Shown: positions 44,880 to 57,124 of the stretch, one piece after another
Numbering within the stretch: position 1 is the stretch's first letter
How the letters are laid out: every line of letters begins with the position of its first letter
NCBI RefSeq assembly: GCF_950295315.1
Contig: NC_080172.1
Coordinates: forward strand, 111,948,353 to 112,012,352
Direction of reading: 5' to 3'
Origin: Erinaceus europaeus
Lineage: Eukaryota; Chordata; Mammalia; Eulipotyphla; Erinaceidae
Length of the DNA stretch: 64,000 bases
Position numbers and translations under genes: made by a program
The notes under the pieces: model-generated
The model's input: only the letters and a program-made list of their open reading frames with translations
What the model was told of the DNA's origin: nothing
Database searches by the model: none

Positions 44880-45245
44880 TAAATGATTTAATGATTGCCA
44901 AGAATGTAGGCTCAGAGGGCTACCCTTCCACACAATTCCCACCACCAGGTTTCCATATCCCATCCCCGTCATTGGAAGTTCTTCTTGATCCCTCTGGTTA
45001 TGTGGACAATGATAATATAAACTGCAGAAGGTGGAAGGTCCAACTTGTGTAAGTCCATCTCCAGTGGACATGGGCATTGGGAAGTCGATCCATATATCCA
45101 TCCTGTTTCTATCTTTCCCTAGTGGTGCAAGGCTCCAGGGAGGTGGAGTTCTAGGACACACTGATGAGGTCCTCTGCCCAGGGAAGTCATGTTGACATCA
45201 TGGTAGCATTTGCAACTTGGTGTCTGAAAATGCATTAAAATATAA
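44880..45245 (-). repeat. Older long A-tailed repeat, minus strand
   Basis: ccacacaattcccaccacca, gcagaaggtggaaggtc, catgggcattgg and 'gatgaggtcctctgcccagg' mark a diverged copy. Confidence 0.65.
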
Positions 45246-45284
45246 AGCAGAGGGGGCCAGATGGTGGTGCACTTGGCTTAGTAC

Positions 45285-46120
45285 AGATGTTATTCCCATT
45301 TTTTGTAGTTTTTTTTTTATCATAAAGCGATGTTGTATTTCCTCAAAGGCATTCTCTGCATCTATTGAGGTGACCATGTGGTTTTTTGGTCTTGCTTTTG
45401 TTGATGTGGTGGAAAACACTGATTGATTTACATATATTATACCAAACTTGCATGCCTGGGATAAGAACCACTTGGTCATGATGAACAATCTTTTTAATAT
45501 ACTGCTGTATCCTGTTGGCTAGAATTTTGTTCAATATTTTAGCATCTATGTTCATCAGAGATATTGGTCTATAGTTTTCTTGTTTGGTTGTGTCCCTATC
45601 TGCTTTTGGTATCAAGAGTGATGTTGGCTTCATAGAAGCTGGAAGAGAGTATTCCAGTGTCTTCAATCTTCTGGAAGGCTTTTAAAAGTAGAGGTATTAG
45701 TTTGTCTTTGAAGGTTTTGTAGAATTCATTTGTAAAACCATCTGGTCCAGGACTTTTATTTTTGGGGAGATTTTTGGTAGTTGTTTTTATTTTATTAGCT
45801 GTAATGGGCTTTTTCATGTTATCTTCTTCCTCTTTACTTAGGTTTGGAAATTGGTAGGTATCTAGGAAAACGACCATTTCTTCCAGGTTCTCTAGCTTGG
45901 TGGCTACTAGTTGTTCATAGAAGCCTTGCATGATACGGTGAATTTCTTCGTTGTCTGTTGTGATATCTCTTCTTTCATTTATGATCTGATTTATTTGGGT
46001 CTTCTCCCTTTTTTGTTTTTCTGAGTCTGGCTAAAGGTTTGTCAATTTTATTCACTCTTTTGAAGAACCTACATTTACTTTTGTTGATCATTTGTATGGT
46101 TTTCTTTTTGTTGTGTTATT
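45285..46120 (-). mobile_element. L1 ORF2 fragment (L1-e)
   Basis: Minus-strand reverse transcriptase N-terminal part: frames 45931-45596 ([20 protein letters not shown]) and 45666-45343 ([20 protein letters not shown]). Truncated at both ends, frameshifted. Confidence 0.88.
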
Positions 46121-46121
46121 T

Positions 46122-46871
46122 ATTGTTATTTATTGAAAAAGGGAGACATTAACAAGACCCTAGGATAGGAGGGGTACAACTCCACACACAATTCCCACCA
46201 CCAGATCTCTATATCCCATCCCCTCCCCTGATAGCTATCCCATTCTTTATCCCTTTGGGAGTATGGACCCAAGGTCATTGTGGGTTGCAGAAGTTGGAAG
46301 GTCTGGATTCTGTAATTGCTTCTCTGGTGAACAAGGGCTTTGACTGGTCTATTCATACTCGTAGCCTGCCTCTCCCTTTTCCTAGTATTCTGGGTCTCTG
46401 GGGAAGTAGAGCAGCCCAGAGACACATTGTTGGGGTCCTCTGTTCAGGGAAATCTGGCATCTGGAACCTGGTGGCTGAAAAATGAGTTAACAAACAAAGC
46501 CAAACAAATTGTTGAACAATTATGGACCTAAAGGCTGTAAAAGTGTAGATAAAGTGTTGGGGGGCACTCCCTGCAGACTATTGTGTACTTTTTCTTTCAG
46601 GTATATATTTTTCCCTAGTTTATGGATACATGTGAACATATGCTGTATCTCACAGGGCCTCGTCTATATCTAGGTTTTGCAGCTTTGTTAGGAAGTGAAC
46701 CACCTGGACTGGAATTAGAGAATACTATGAAAGGAAAGGTCTCAGCTGAGTAATGAAGCTGAAGGGTTGTCATCACACACCTCAAGTCTCTGAACACAGT
46801 CTGAAGTGAAGCATGTTGAGGTGGCACTCATTGCGTTGATTAAGATGTGATTGGTGGATGCAATGTTATTT
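46122..46871 (-). repeat. Long A-tailed repeat, left half of a split copy
   Basis: A T-rich start, caccaccagatctctatatc, and on to 'gtggatgcaatgttattt' at 46871. The missing continuation is found at 56158 onwards (gatatgaattgagagaacca), so the 9.3 kb between is an insertion. Confidence 0.85.
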
Positions 46872-48985
46872 TCTATGTTTCTTTATTGGGGAATTTGTGT
46901 TTTACACTCAACAGTAAGTACAATATTTTGTACATGCATAACACTCCTCAGTTTCCCATTTAAAAATATAACCCCCACTAAGTCCTATGTCATCCTTCTT
47001 GGACCTGTATTCTCCCCACCCACCCACCACAGAGTCTTTTACCTTGGTGCAATATGCCAATTTCATTTCTGGTTCTACATGTGTTTTTGTTTCTGATCTT
47101 GTTTTTCAACTTCTGCCTGAGAATGAGATCAACCCATATCCATCCTTCTGTTTCTAACTTATTTCACTTAACATAAGTTTTTCAAGGTCCATCCAAGATC
47201 GGCTGAAAACGGTGAAGTCACCATTTTTTACAGCTGAGTAGTATTCCATTGTGTATATAGACCACAACATGCTCAACCACTCATCTGTTGTTGGACACCT
47301 GGGTTGCTTCCAGGTTTTGGCTATTACAAATTGTACTACTAAGAACATATGTGTCCACAGATCTTTTAGGATGGGGGTGTTGGGTTCCTTAGGATATATC
47401 CCCAGGAGGGGAATTGCAGGATCATAGGGTAGGTCCATTTCTAGCCTTATGAGAGTTCTCTGGACAGTTCTCCACAGAGGTTGGTCCAATTTACATTCCC
47501 ACCAGCAGTGCAGGATGGTTCCTTTGACCCCACACCCTCTCCAGCATTTGCTGCTGTTGCCTTTTCTGACGTATTACATTCTCACAGGAGTGAAATGGTA
47601 TCTCATTGTTGTCTTTATTTGCATTTCTCTGACAATCAGAGAAACGGAGCATTTTTTCATGTGTTTCTCGGCCTTTTGAATCACTTCTGCGGTGAATGTT
47701 CTTTCCACTACATTTCTGGATGGAGTTATAAGTTGTCTTGTTGTTGAGTTTGGCAAACTCATTATATATGTTGGTTATTAGCATCTTGTCTGATATATTT
47801 CTTTTTTTTCCTTTGTTTATATTTATTTTATTTATTTTTTCCCTTTTGTTGCCCTTGTTGTTTTATTGTTGTAGTTATTATTGTTGTTGTTGTTGTTGGA
47901 TAGGACACAGAGAAATGGAGAGAGGGAGGGGAACACAGAGAGGAGGAGAGAAAGATAGACACCTGCAGAACTGCTTCACCGCCTTTGAAGCGACTCCCCT
48001 GTAGGTGGGGAGCCAGGGTTCAAACCGGGATCCTTATGCCGGTCTTTGTGTTTTGCGCCACCAGCGCTTAGCCCGCTGCACTACAGCCCAACTTCCGTCT
48101 GATGTATTTCATGTAAAGATCTTTTCCCATTCTGTGAAGGGTCTCTTGGTTTGGGTAGTGTTTTTTTTTTTTGCTGTGAAACAGCTTTTTAATTTTATGT
48201 AGTCCCATAGGTTTATACTTGCCTTAGTCTTCTTTGTAATTGTATTCGTTTCAATGAAGATGTCTTTAAAATGTATGCAGAAAAGAGTTCTGACAATATT
48301 TTCTTCAAAGTATCGGATAGTTTCTGGTCTAACATCCAAGTCCTTGATCCACTTGGAATTTACTTTTGTATTTGGTGAAATACAGTGATTCTGTTTCATT
48401 CCTTTGCATGTTTCAACCCATTGTTTCCAACACTTTATTGAAGAGACTCTGCCTTTACCATTTAATAGTCTGAGCCTCTTTGTCAAAGATTAGATGTCCA
48501 TAGGTGTGGGGGCTCACGTCTGTGCTCTCCATTTTATTCTATTGGTCAGTGTGTCTATTCATGGTGCAGTACCAAGCAGTTTTTGATGACAATGGCCCTA
48601 TAATACAATTTGAAATCTGGGAGTGTGATGCCTCCAGTTCTATTCTTATTTTTTCTCAAGACTGTTTGGCAATTCTATGTCATTTCTGGTTCCAGAACAT
48701 TTGTAGAATTTGTTCTATTCTCTTAAAAATGTGCTTGGGATCTTGATGGGGACAGCATTAAATTTGTAGATGGCTCTGAGTATTATATTCATTCAGATGA
48801 TGTTAATTCTTCCAACCCATGAACATGGAATATCTTTCCACTTCTTTGTGTCTTTTTCCATTTATTTGAGTAGTGACTCATAATTTTCAGTATACAAGCC
48901 TTTCACTTCTTTGGTTAGGTTTACTTCTAGATATTTTATTGTTTTAGTTGCTATAGTAAAAAGAACTAATTTCTGGATTTCTTAC
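46872..48985 (-). mobile_element. L1 3' part (L1-f): ORF2 C-terminus and 3'UTR
   Basis: Minus-strand ORF2 C-terminal frames 48486-48109 and 47489-47154 (MDLPYDPAIPLLGIYPKEPN) followed by a 3'UTR to 46872. It stops at 'tttctggatttc' near 48980, directly next to the 3' end of L1-g. Interrupted by a SINE at 47802-48096. Confidence 0.88.
47802..48096 (-). repeat. tRNA-derived SINE inside L1-f
   Basis: Minus-strand copy of the hedgehog-type SINE, flanked by gtctgatatatttc (47788-47801) and gtctgatgtatttc (48097-48110). L1 sequence resumes after it. Confidence 0.9.
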
Positions 48986-51900
48986 TTTTTAAAAATTTAT
49001 TTCTTTATTGGGGAATTAATGTTTTACATTCAACAGTAAATACAATAGTTTGTACATGCATAACATTCCCCAGATTCCCATTTAACAATACAACCCCCAC
49101 TATGTCATTCATCATCCTTCATGGACCTGTATTCTCCCCATCCACCCACCCACCCCAGAGTTTTTTACTTTGGTGCAGTACGCCAATTCCATTTCAGGTT
49201 ATACTTGTGTTTTCTTTTCTAATCCTGTTTTTCAACTTCGGCCTGAGAGTGAGATCATCCTGTATTCATCCTTCAGTTTCTGACTTATTTCACTCAACAT
49301 GATTTTTTCAAGGTCCATCCAAGATCGGCTGAAAACGGTGAAGTCACCATTTTTTACAGCTGAGTAGTATTCAATTGTGTATATATACCACAACTTGCTC
49401 AGCCACTCATCTGTTGTTGGACACCTGGGTTGCTTCCAGGTTTTGGCTATTACAAATTGTGCTGCCAAGAACATATGTGTACACATATCTTTATGGATGG
49501 GTGTGTTGGGTTCCTCAGGATATATCCCCAGGAGAGGAATTGCAAGGTCATAAGGTCGGTCCATTTCTAGCCTTCTGAGAGTTCCCAGTCTGTTCTCCAC
49601 AGAGGTTGGACCAATTGACATTCAGTCCAGCAATGTACGATGGTTCCTTTGACCCCATACCCTCTCCAGCATTTGCTGCTGTTACCTATTCTGATGTATG
49701 ACATTCTCACAGTTGTGAAGTGATATTTCATTGTTGTCTTTATTTGCATTTCTCTGATAATCAGAGACTTGGAGCATTTTTTTTTGTGTTTCTCGGCCTT
49801 TTGGATCTCTTCTGTGGTGAATATTCTGTCCAAGTCCTCACCACATTTTTGGATGGAGTTATTTGTTGTCTTATTGTTGAGTCTGGCAATCTCTTTATGT
49901 ATGTTGGTTATTAAACTCTTATCTGATGTATGACATGTAAAGATCTTCTCCCATTCTGTGAGGGGTCTCTTGGTTTGGGTAATTGTTTCTTTTGCTGTGA
50001 AGAAGCTTTTTAATTTGATGTAGTCCCATAGGTTTATACTTGCCTTAGTCTTCCTTGTAATTGGATTCGTTTCATTGAAAATGTCTTTAAAATTTATGCG
50101 GAAAAAACTTCTGCCAATATTTTCCTCTAAGTATCTGATAGTTTGTGGTCTAACATCCAAGTCCTTGATCCACTTGGAATTTACTTTTGTATTTGGTGAA
50201 ATACAGTGATTCAGTTTCATTCTTCTGCATTTTTCAACCCATTGTTCCCAACACCATTTGTTGAAGAGACTCTGCTTTCACCATTTAATAGTCTGGGCAC
50301 CTTTGTCAAAGATTAGATAACCATAGATGTGGGGGCTCACTTCTGTGCTCTCAATTCTATTCCACTGGTCAGTGTGTCTGTTCATGTTCCAGTACCAAGC
50401 AGTTTTGATGACAATGGCCCTATAATACAGTTTGAAATCTGGGAGTGTAATGCCTCCAGTTCTGTTCTTTTTTCTCAAGATTGTTTTGGCAATTCTATGT
50501 CTTTTCTGGTTCCAGATACACATTTGCAGCAGTTTTTCTATTCACCTAAAAATGTGCTTGGGATCTTGATGAGGATAGCATTAAATATGTATATGGCTCT
50601 GGGTAACATATTCATTTTGATGATGTTAATTCTTCCAACCCTTGATCATGGAATATCTTTCCACTTCTTTGTGTCTTTTTCAATTTCTTTGAGTAGTGAC
50701 TCATAATTACCGGTATACAAGTATTTCACTTCTTTGGTTAGATTTACTCCTAGATATTATATTGTTTTAGTTGCTATAGTAAAAGGAACTGATTTCTGGA
50801 TTTCAATTTCTTCTAACTTAGTGTTTGCATAGAGGAATGCCACTGACTTTTGAATTTGGTTTTGTAGCCTGATACCTCACTGTATTGCCTGATGATTTCC
50901 AAAAGCTTTTTGCTGGATTCCTTAGGTTATTTCCGTGTATACTATCATGTCCTCTGCAAATAAGGAGAGTTTGACTTCTTCTCTTCCAATCTGTATCCCT
51001 TTAATTCCTTGCTCCTGCCTGATTGCTATGGCAAGAACTTCCAACACTATGTTGAATAGTAATGGCGTCAGTGGGCAACCCTGTCTAGTACCTAATCTGA
51101 GTGGTAGTGCTTCCTGTTTTTCACCATTGAGTATGATGTTGGCTGTAGGTTTGCTATATATAGATTCCACTATTTCAGAAATTTTCCATCTATTCCCATT
51201 TTTTGTAGTGTTTTGATCATAAAGGGATGCTGTATTTTGTCAACGGCTTTCTCTGCATCTATTGATATGACCATGTGGTTTTTGGTCTTGCTTTTGTTGG
51301 TGTGGTGGATCACGTATGTTGATTTACGTATATTAAACCAGCCTTGCATCCCTGGGATAAAACCCATTTGGTCATGATGAACAATCTTTTTAATATACTG
51401 CTGTATCCAGTTGGCTAGAATTTTGTTCAATATTTTAGCATCTATGTTCATCAGAGATATTGGTCTGTAGTTTTCTTTTTTGGTTGTGTCCCTGTCTGCT
51501 TTTGGTATCACAGTGATGGTGTCTTCACAGAAGCTCGCAGGGAGTAATCCAGTGTCTTCAATCTTCTGGAAGACTTTTAAAAGTAGAGGTATTAGTGCAT
51601 ATTTGAAAGTTTTGTAGAATTCATTTGTAAAGCCATCTGGTCCAGGACTTTTATTTTGGGGGAGATTTTTGATAACTGTTTCAATTTCATTAGTTGTATT
51701 GGGCCTGTTCATGTTATCCACTTCCTCTTTACTTAGTTTTGGAAGTTGGTAGGTATCTAGGAAACCGTCCATTTCTTCCAGGTTCTCTAGCTTGGTGGCA
51801 TATAGTTGTTCATAGAAGCCTCGCATGATATGGTGAATTTCTTCGTTGTCTGTTGTGATATCTCCTCTTTCATTTATTGTCCGATTTATTTGAGTCTTCT

Positions 51901-52744
51901 CCCTTTTTTGTTTCATGAGTCTGGCTAAAGCTTTGTTGATTTTTTCACTCTTTCGAAGAACCAACATTTACTTTAATTGATCTTTTGTATGGTTTTCCTA
52001 TTCTCAATGTTATTTATTTCTGCCCTAACTTTAGTGATTTCTGTCCTTCTGGTTGCTTTAGGATTCCTTTGTTGTTCTTCTTCTAGGTCTTTAAGATGTG
52101 CAATCAGGCTGTTTATTTGTGCTTTTTCTTGTTTCCTAATGTGTGCTTGTATAGCTATGAGCTTCCATCACAGTACTGCTTTAACTGTGTCCCCAATATT
52201 TTAATAGCTTTTGTCTTCATTTTCATTGAAGTCTTGAAACATTTTGATTTCTTCCTTTATTTCCTTTTTGACCCAGAGGTTGTTAAGTAGTTTACTGTTG
52301 AGCTTCCACATTTTGGAACTATTACTAATCTTTTGTTGATTGCTAAGTGTTAGTTTAGTTCCACTGAGGTCTGATATGATTATTGGGATGATTTCAATGC
52401 TCTGGAATTTGTCTTTGGCCTAATATATGGTCTGTCCTTGAGTATGACCCATATGGATTTGCGTAAAATGTGTATTCCAGTTTCTTGGGATGAATGACTC
52501 TGAAAATGTCCAATAGTTCTAGTCTATCTATCTCTTCATTTAGCTCCCTTATATCTTTATTGATTTTCTGCCTGTACGATCTGTCAATGACTATGACTAT
52601 GTTGTTGTTAATATATTGCTGTAGCTCTTTCAGTAGACATTTCATGTATTTAGATAGCTTCTCATTGGGTGCACAGATGTTAATAATTGTCAAGTCCTCT
52701 TGATTAAATGATCCTCTGAGCATTAAGTAGTGTCCATTCCTATA
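48986..52744 (-). mobile_element. L1-g ORF2 and 3'UTR
   Basis: Minus-strand. 52723-52394: endonuclease part, with the GDFN segment deleted. 51967-51170 (265 codons): reverse transcriptase N-terminal half ([34 protein letters not shown]). 51170-50922: [15 protein letters not shown] and the polymerase motif FAED near 50960. 50220-49567 and 49621-49232: C-terminal part. The 3'UTR runs to about 48988. Several frameshifts. Confidence 0.9.
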
Positions 52745-54055
52745 TTATTAAATGTTTTTTTACTTATTTTTTTATTTATTTAAGAAAGGAAACATTAACA
52801 AAATTATAGGATGGGGGTACAACTCCACACTATTCTCGCCACCCAATCTTCATATCCCATGCCCTCCCCTGATAGCTTTCCCATTCTCTATCCCTCTGGG
52901 AGCATGGACCCAGGGTCATTGTGGGTTGCAGAAGGTGGGAGGTTGCCTTCTGTTATTGCTTACCCACTGAACATGGGCATTGACTGGTCAATCCATACTC
53001 CTAGTCTGCCTCTCTCTTTCCCTAGTGGGGTGAGTCTCTGGGGAAGTGGAGCTCCACGGCGCACTGGTGGGCTTTTCAGTCCAGGGTAGCCTGGCCGGCA
53101 TCCTGATGGCATCTGGAACCTGGTGGCTGAAAAGAGAGTTAACATACAAAGCCAAACAAATTGTTAAAGAATCATGGACCCAAACTTTAGTGTACTACTG
53201 CTTTCAGGTATATATTTGCCATAATTTATGGATACCTGTGAACATATGCTCTATCTCCTGGAACCTGGTCTATATCTAGGTTTTGGGACTTTGTTAGGAA
53301 GTGAACTGGCTGGGATGGAATTAGAGAATACTATGAAAGGAAAGGTCTCACCCCAGTGATGAAGCTGAAGGGTTGTCGTTCCACACCTGAATATTCTGGA
53401 CACAATATGAAGTGAAGCATTCTGGGGTGGCACTCATTGCGTTGACTAGGTTGCAATCAGCAGATGCACTCTTATTTGATAAGAATTGGGAGAAGCATAA
53501 GGGAAAGTGCATCCTACCACAGGACTGGGGGAAGTTTAGGTTCTATAGTGGAAATGTTGGTTCCCGCTGTTTCAGGGTTCAAGAAGACAATGGTTACTGT
53601 TATTTGGTAATTGGGTTAACTTTGAAAAGTTCCTTTGTTAGACATACAATCAATTTTCCCCATCTCATATTAATTAAATAGTGATGTATACGACTACAGT
53701 TTAATAGGTGTGTACATAAACACCATTTCCATCATCAAAAGATTGTGTCCCATACCCCCCACCCACCCCCAACCCCCCACCAGCCCAGGAAGATGCATGT
53801 CCACCCTCCCACTTACCACAGGGTTTTTACACTGGTGCCCTACTTTCAATTTACTCAGATACTGCCTTTAGTTTCCCTTTCTGATCTTCTTTCTCAACTT
53901 CTGTTGATGAGTGGGATCATCCCATACTCATCATTATCTTTCTGACTTAGCTCACTAAACATATTTCCTTCTAGCTCTGACCAAGATGGGTCAGAGAAGT
54001 TGAGTTCATTGTTCTTAGTAGCTGCATAGTATTCCATTGTGTGTATGTATGTATG

Positions 54056-54103
<48 letters not shown>

Positions 54104-54136
54104 AAAATCTTCTTGGTTGACTGATCCTTTGAGTGT
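52745..54136 (-). mobile_element. Inserted L1 3' end with long A-tailed 3'UTR
   Basis: Lies inside L1-g, between perfect 16-bp repeats TAGTGTCCATTCCTAT (52728-52743, 54137-54152). From the T-rich tail at 52752 it carries the long A-tailed repeat to about 53640, then a minus-strand segment with L1 ORF2-terminus features (53900-54045, including ggaatactatgcagctacta in reverse). A TATG/TA microsatellite (54040-54100) and about 35 bp of L1 endonuclease sequence follow. It physically joins the repeat to an L1 3' end. Confidence 0.65.
54040..54100 (+). repeat. (GTAT)n(AT)n microsatellite
   Basis: Tetranucleotide GTAT units followed by a run of about 20 TA units. Confidence 0.9.
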
Positions 54137-54422
54137 TAGTGTCCATTCCTATCTTTTTTAATCTTATTTATTTTAAAGTCTATCGAGTCAGATATGAGAA
54201 TAGCTGTTCCTGCCCTTTTCTGAGGGCCATAGGCTTGTATGATAGTGTTCCTTCCTTTCACTTTAAGTCTGTCTTTGTCTTGTTGAGTTAGGTGTTTCCT
54301 GTAGACAGCATATTGTTGGATTATATTTTCTGATCCATCTTCCTACTGTGTGTTTTTTAAATAGATGAATTCAGGCCATTGGCATTTATTGATATCAAAG
54401 ACTGAAGATATTTTAATGCCAT
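54137..54422 (-). pseudogene. L1-g ORF2 start (endonuclease N-terminus)
   Basis: The ATG at 54422 (frame MALKYLQ, like L1-d) starts ORF2; the frame is broken by small deletions (for example ttaggtgtttcctg at 54289) and then by the insertion at 54136. Confidence 0.75.
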
Positions 54423-54478
54423 TCTTGTAGAGTTTTAGAGTGTTCTGATATATGTCCTATTTATGGTGGTCTGACAGT

Positions 54479-55452
54479 TTATAGGAGACCTTTCAGAACT
54501 TCTTTCAGGGTAGGCTTAGTGATAGTTGATTCCTTCAACTGTTGCTTGTCTGAGAAGGTTTTGATGCCTCCATCTAGTCTGAATGACAGTCTAGCAGTAT
54601 ACAGTATTCTTGGTTGAAAGCCTTTTTCATTACACACTCGATACATAGCTTGCCATTTTCTTATGGCCTGTAGTGTTTGTGGGGAGAAGTCTGCTGTTAA
54701 TCTTGGGGGTTTTCCTCTGTAGGTGACTCTTTTCTTTTCTCTTTCAGCCTTCAGGATCCTTTCTTTATTCTTATTTTTCCCATTTTAAATATTGTGTTTC
54801 TTGGTGTCTTTAAGTCTGGGTTAATTCTGTTTGGAACCCTCTGGGCTTCTGGAATCTTTATGTCTTTGATATTATCTAGACTAGAGAAGTTTTCAGCTAT
54901 TATGGCCTGAAGAATGCATTCTTGTTCTCCCTCTCTTTCTTCCTCCGGTAAGCCAATAATGTGTATATTGTTTCTTTTGAAGTCATCCCATAGGTCTCTG
55001 TGGTTGTTTTCAGCATCTCTTAATCTGTATTGGAGATCTCTTACTTCTTTTTTAGTTGTCTCTAATTTGTCCTCAATCTTCCTAATTCTGTCTTCAGCCT
55101 CATTGATTCTATTCTCTCTACCCTCTACTATTTTCTGGAGTTCCTCTATTTTGTTTCCCTGTTCTGACACTGTTTTAGCTTGTTCAGCTAGTTGTGTTCT
55201 TAGCTTAGCTATTTCAGCTTTCAGCTCTCTAATAACCTCAAGGTAGTTAGTGTTTTCTTCCAGAGTCTCATTTGTTGTTCCTGTATTTCTGATTACAATT
55301 CTTTCAAACTCTTTACACACTCCTGTGATTATTTTCTTAGCTAATGTTTGGATGTTGAACTCGTTATTTTGTGCTTCACCCTTTGGGCGGCTTTTAGCTG
55401 GACTCTTGTTCTGGTTCATTTCTCCAATATGTCTTCTTGTTGGTTTCACCAT
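54479..55452 (-). pseudogene. L1-g ORF1, frameshifted
   Basis: Starts at 55452 (MVKPTRRHIGEMNQNKSPAK) and is open for 233 codons through the coiled coil (KAEIAKLRTQLAEQAKTVSE) and the first RRM part (GLPEEEREGEQ, RVPNRINPDLKTP) to a stop at 54751. The remaining C-terminal part is readable in another frame down to a TAA at 54481-54479. One frameshift near 54775 explains the break. Confidence 0.88.
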
Positions 55453-56157
55453 TTTATGTATTATGTTATGAGTTCCCTCTCTCAGTACTTTTCAAATTAC
55501 TGATCACTATTTCCTGGATTGACTTGTGTTGATGTAAGATAATTAAAGGGTTCAGAATGGTGGAAGTTAACAGTTGTTTCAATAGTATATTAATCTCTGA
55601 GTTGGAACTCAGTGATTTAAAAGCCTCTTTTATTTATTTATTTATTTATTTATTTATTTTCTTCTCTGTAGGCTATGGGAGCCTGAGGGCTTCTGAACTA
55701 TAAGTAGGTCTCTTAGATTAATCACTTACTCCTGACCAAGAGCTAAGGCAGGGTGTGGCAGAGGTAGTCAAGTGGTTATGCAAAGAGATTTTCACAGCCC
55801 CACAGCTATGCCACTGAGGTATAGGTCTTCTCCTGAGTTTCCTGGTTAGATCTCTGTTGCTTGGTGTCCCTCCCTGATGTTGCTCCAGATTCTGAGGGTA
55901 GTAGCAAGGGAGACTCAGTGTTGCACTTGGTGAGTCTCCAGGGTGTCCTCTCCTTGATTCAGCTGTCCCCTTGTTGGTGGAACAGACTGGAGGTAGTGTC
56001 TCAACTGATAAACCCGACAGACTGTTACCAGCCACTTAATATCTCTGTAGGCTCCTCTCTGTCACCAGCACATGTGTTTGCACTCACCGGTGATTTGGTG
56101 TGTTTCTGTAGGAGTTCTAGTCCTGTCTTGTTTCTGTACCAGGTAGTTTCCTTTGGT
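55453..56157 (-). promoter_or_regulatory. L1-g 5'UTR, slightly 5'-truncated
   Basis: Collinear with the L1-d leader; ends near 'accaaagg' at 56157, roughly 70-80 bp short of the L1-c start. A (TTTA)n run lies at 55628-55660. The flanking direct repeat (56158-56170) begins directly after it. Confidence 0.75.
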
Positions 56158-56240
56158 TGCAATGTTATTTGATATGAATTGAGAGAACCATGGAGGAAAG
56201 TGCGCCCCACCCTAAGGTTGAATTTTATAGACTCATTTAG
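56158..56240 (-). repeat. Long A-tailed repeat, right half of the split copy
   Basis: Starts tgcaatgttattt, repeated from 46859-46871, and continues gatatgaattgagagaacca as in the 33.85-kb copy. 56240-56525 has no recognised feature. Confidence 0.75.
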
Positions 56241-56527
56241 AACTCAGTAAGGGAAAGATCAATTCCTGTCTCATTTCTTTGTCCTCCACAATGACTAGGA
56301 TCTAACAGAATGTATTGTATTTAGTTGGTGCTCAATGTGAATTGAATACCTACTATAATTGAAGATTTTTGTAGAATGCAAGGGCCACTTATGGCTTCAG
56401 TAAGAAAAGTCTTGAACATTTTATAAGAGGGAACAAACAGGAAGATGTGCAAAGTTACGACTTAGTGTAGGATTGTGGAAGTATAATTATTATTAACAGA
56501 ATTTTCAGAAACACACACGCTTATATC

Positions 56528-57080
56528 ATGGCACAGGAGGGACGCAGTGGATAAAGTGCTAGACTTTCCAGCATGTGGTCCCAAATTTGATCCCTGGCAT
56601 CACGTGTGCCAGATTGACTCTCTGGTTTTCTCTGCCTGCCCCTCCTTTTTATTAATAAATATTTAATGTTGCTATTGTTTTATCTAGCAGTAGTAATTGT
56701 ATCCATTTATTCATTAAGTTGTTCAAAAAACTACATACTCATGGGTGAATATATCTTTACCATTTATGCAAGTAGAAAACAAGAGAATTAATCTACAATT
56801 CAGTAGAATGCCAGCCATTAAAATAACATCTAATAGGGCTAGAAGATAGCTTACCTGGTAGAATTTGTGCCTTGCTATGCACACACGGCTCCAGGTTCAA
56901 GCCCTATGTGATAATGGCTTCAACATGCCATTTGGGGTACCCCTCTAAATGGTGCAGTAGTACTTTGGTATCTCTTACTACTTCTACTTCTCTTCCTCCT
57001 CCTTTCCCTCCTCCTTCTCTATCAGAAATAAAAGGACAGATAAAATAAATCAGCCTGTCAACACAGGAAATCCACATGCA
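56528..57080 (+). repeat. Two SINE copies
   Basis: 56528-56670: the short type (ggacgcagtggataaagtgc, gatccctggcatc). 56838-57080: a diverged tRNA-SINE (gggctagaagatagcttacc, ccaggttcaagccctatgtg) with a CT-rich body. The intervening part is unrecognised. Confidence 0.55.
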
Positions 57081-57124
57081 TGAGACCCTGCACAGTAACC
57101 AAAAAAAACATGTATTAAAAATAT

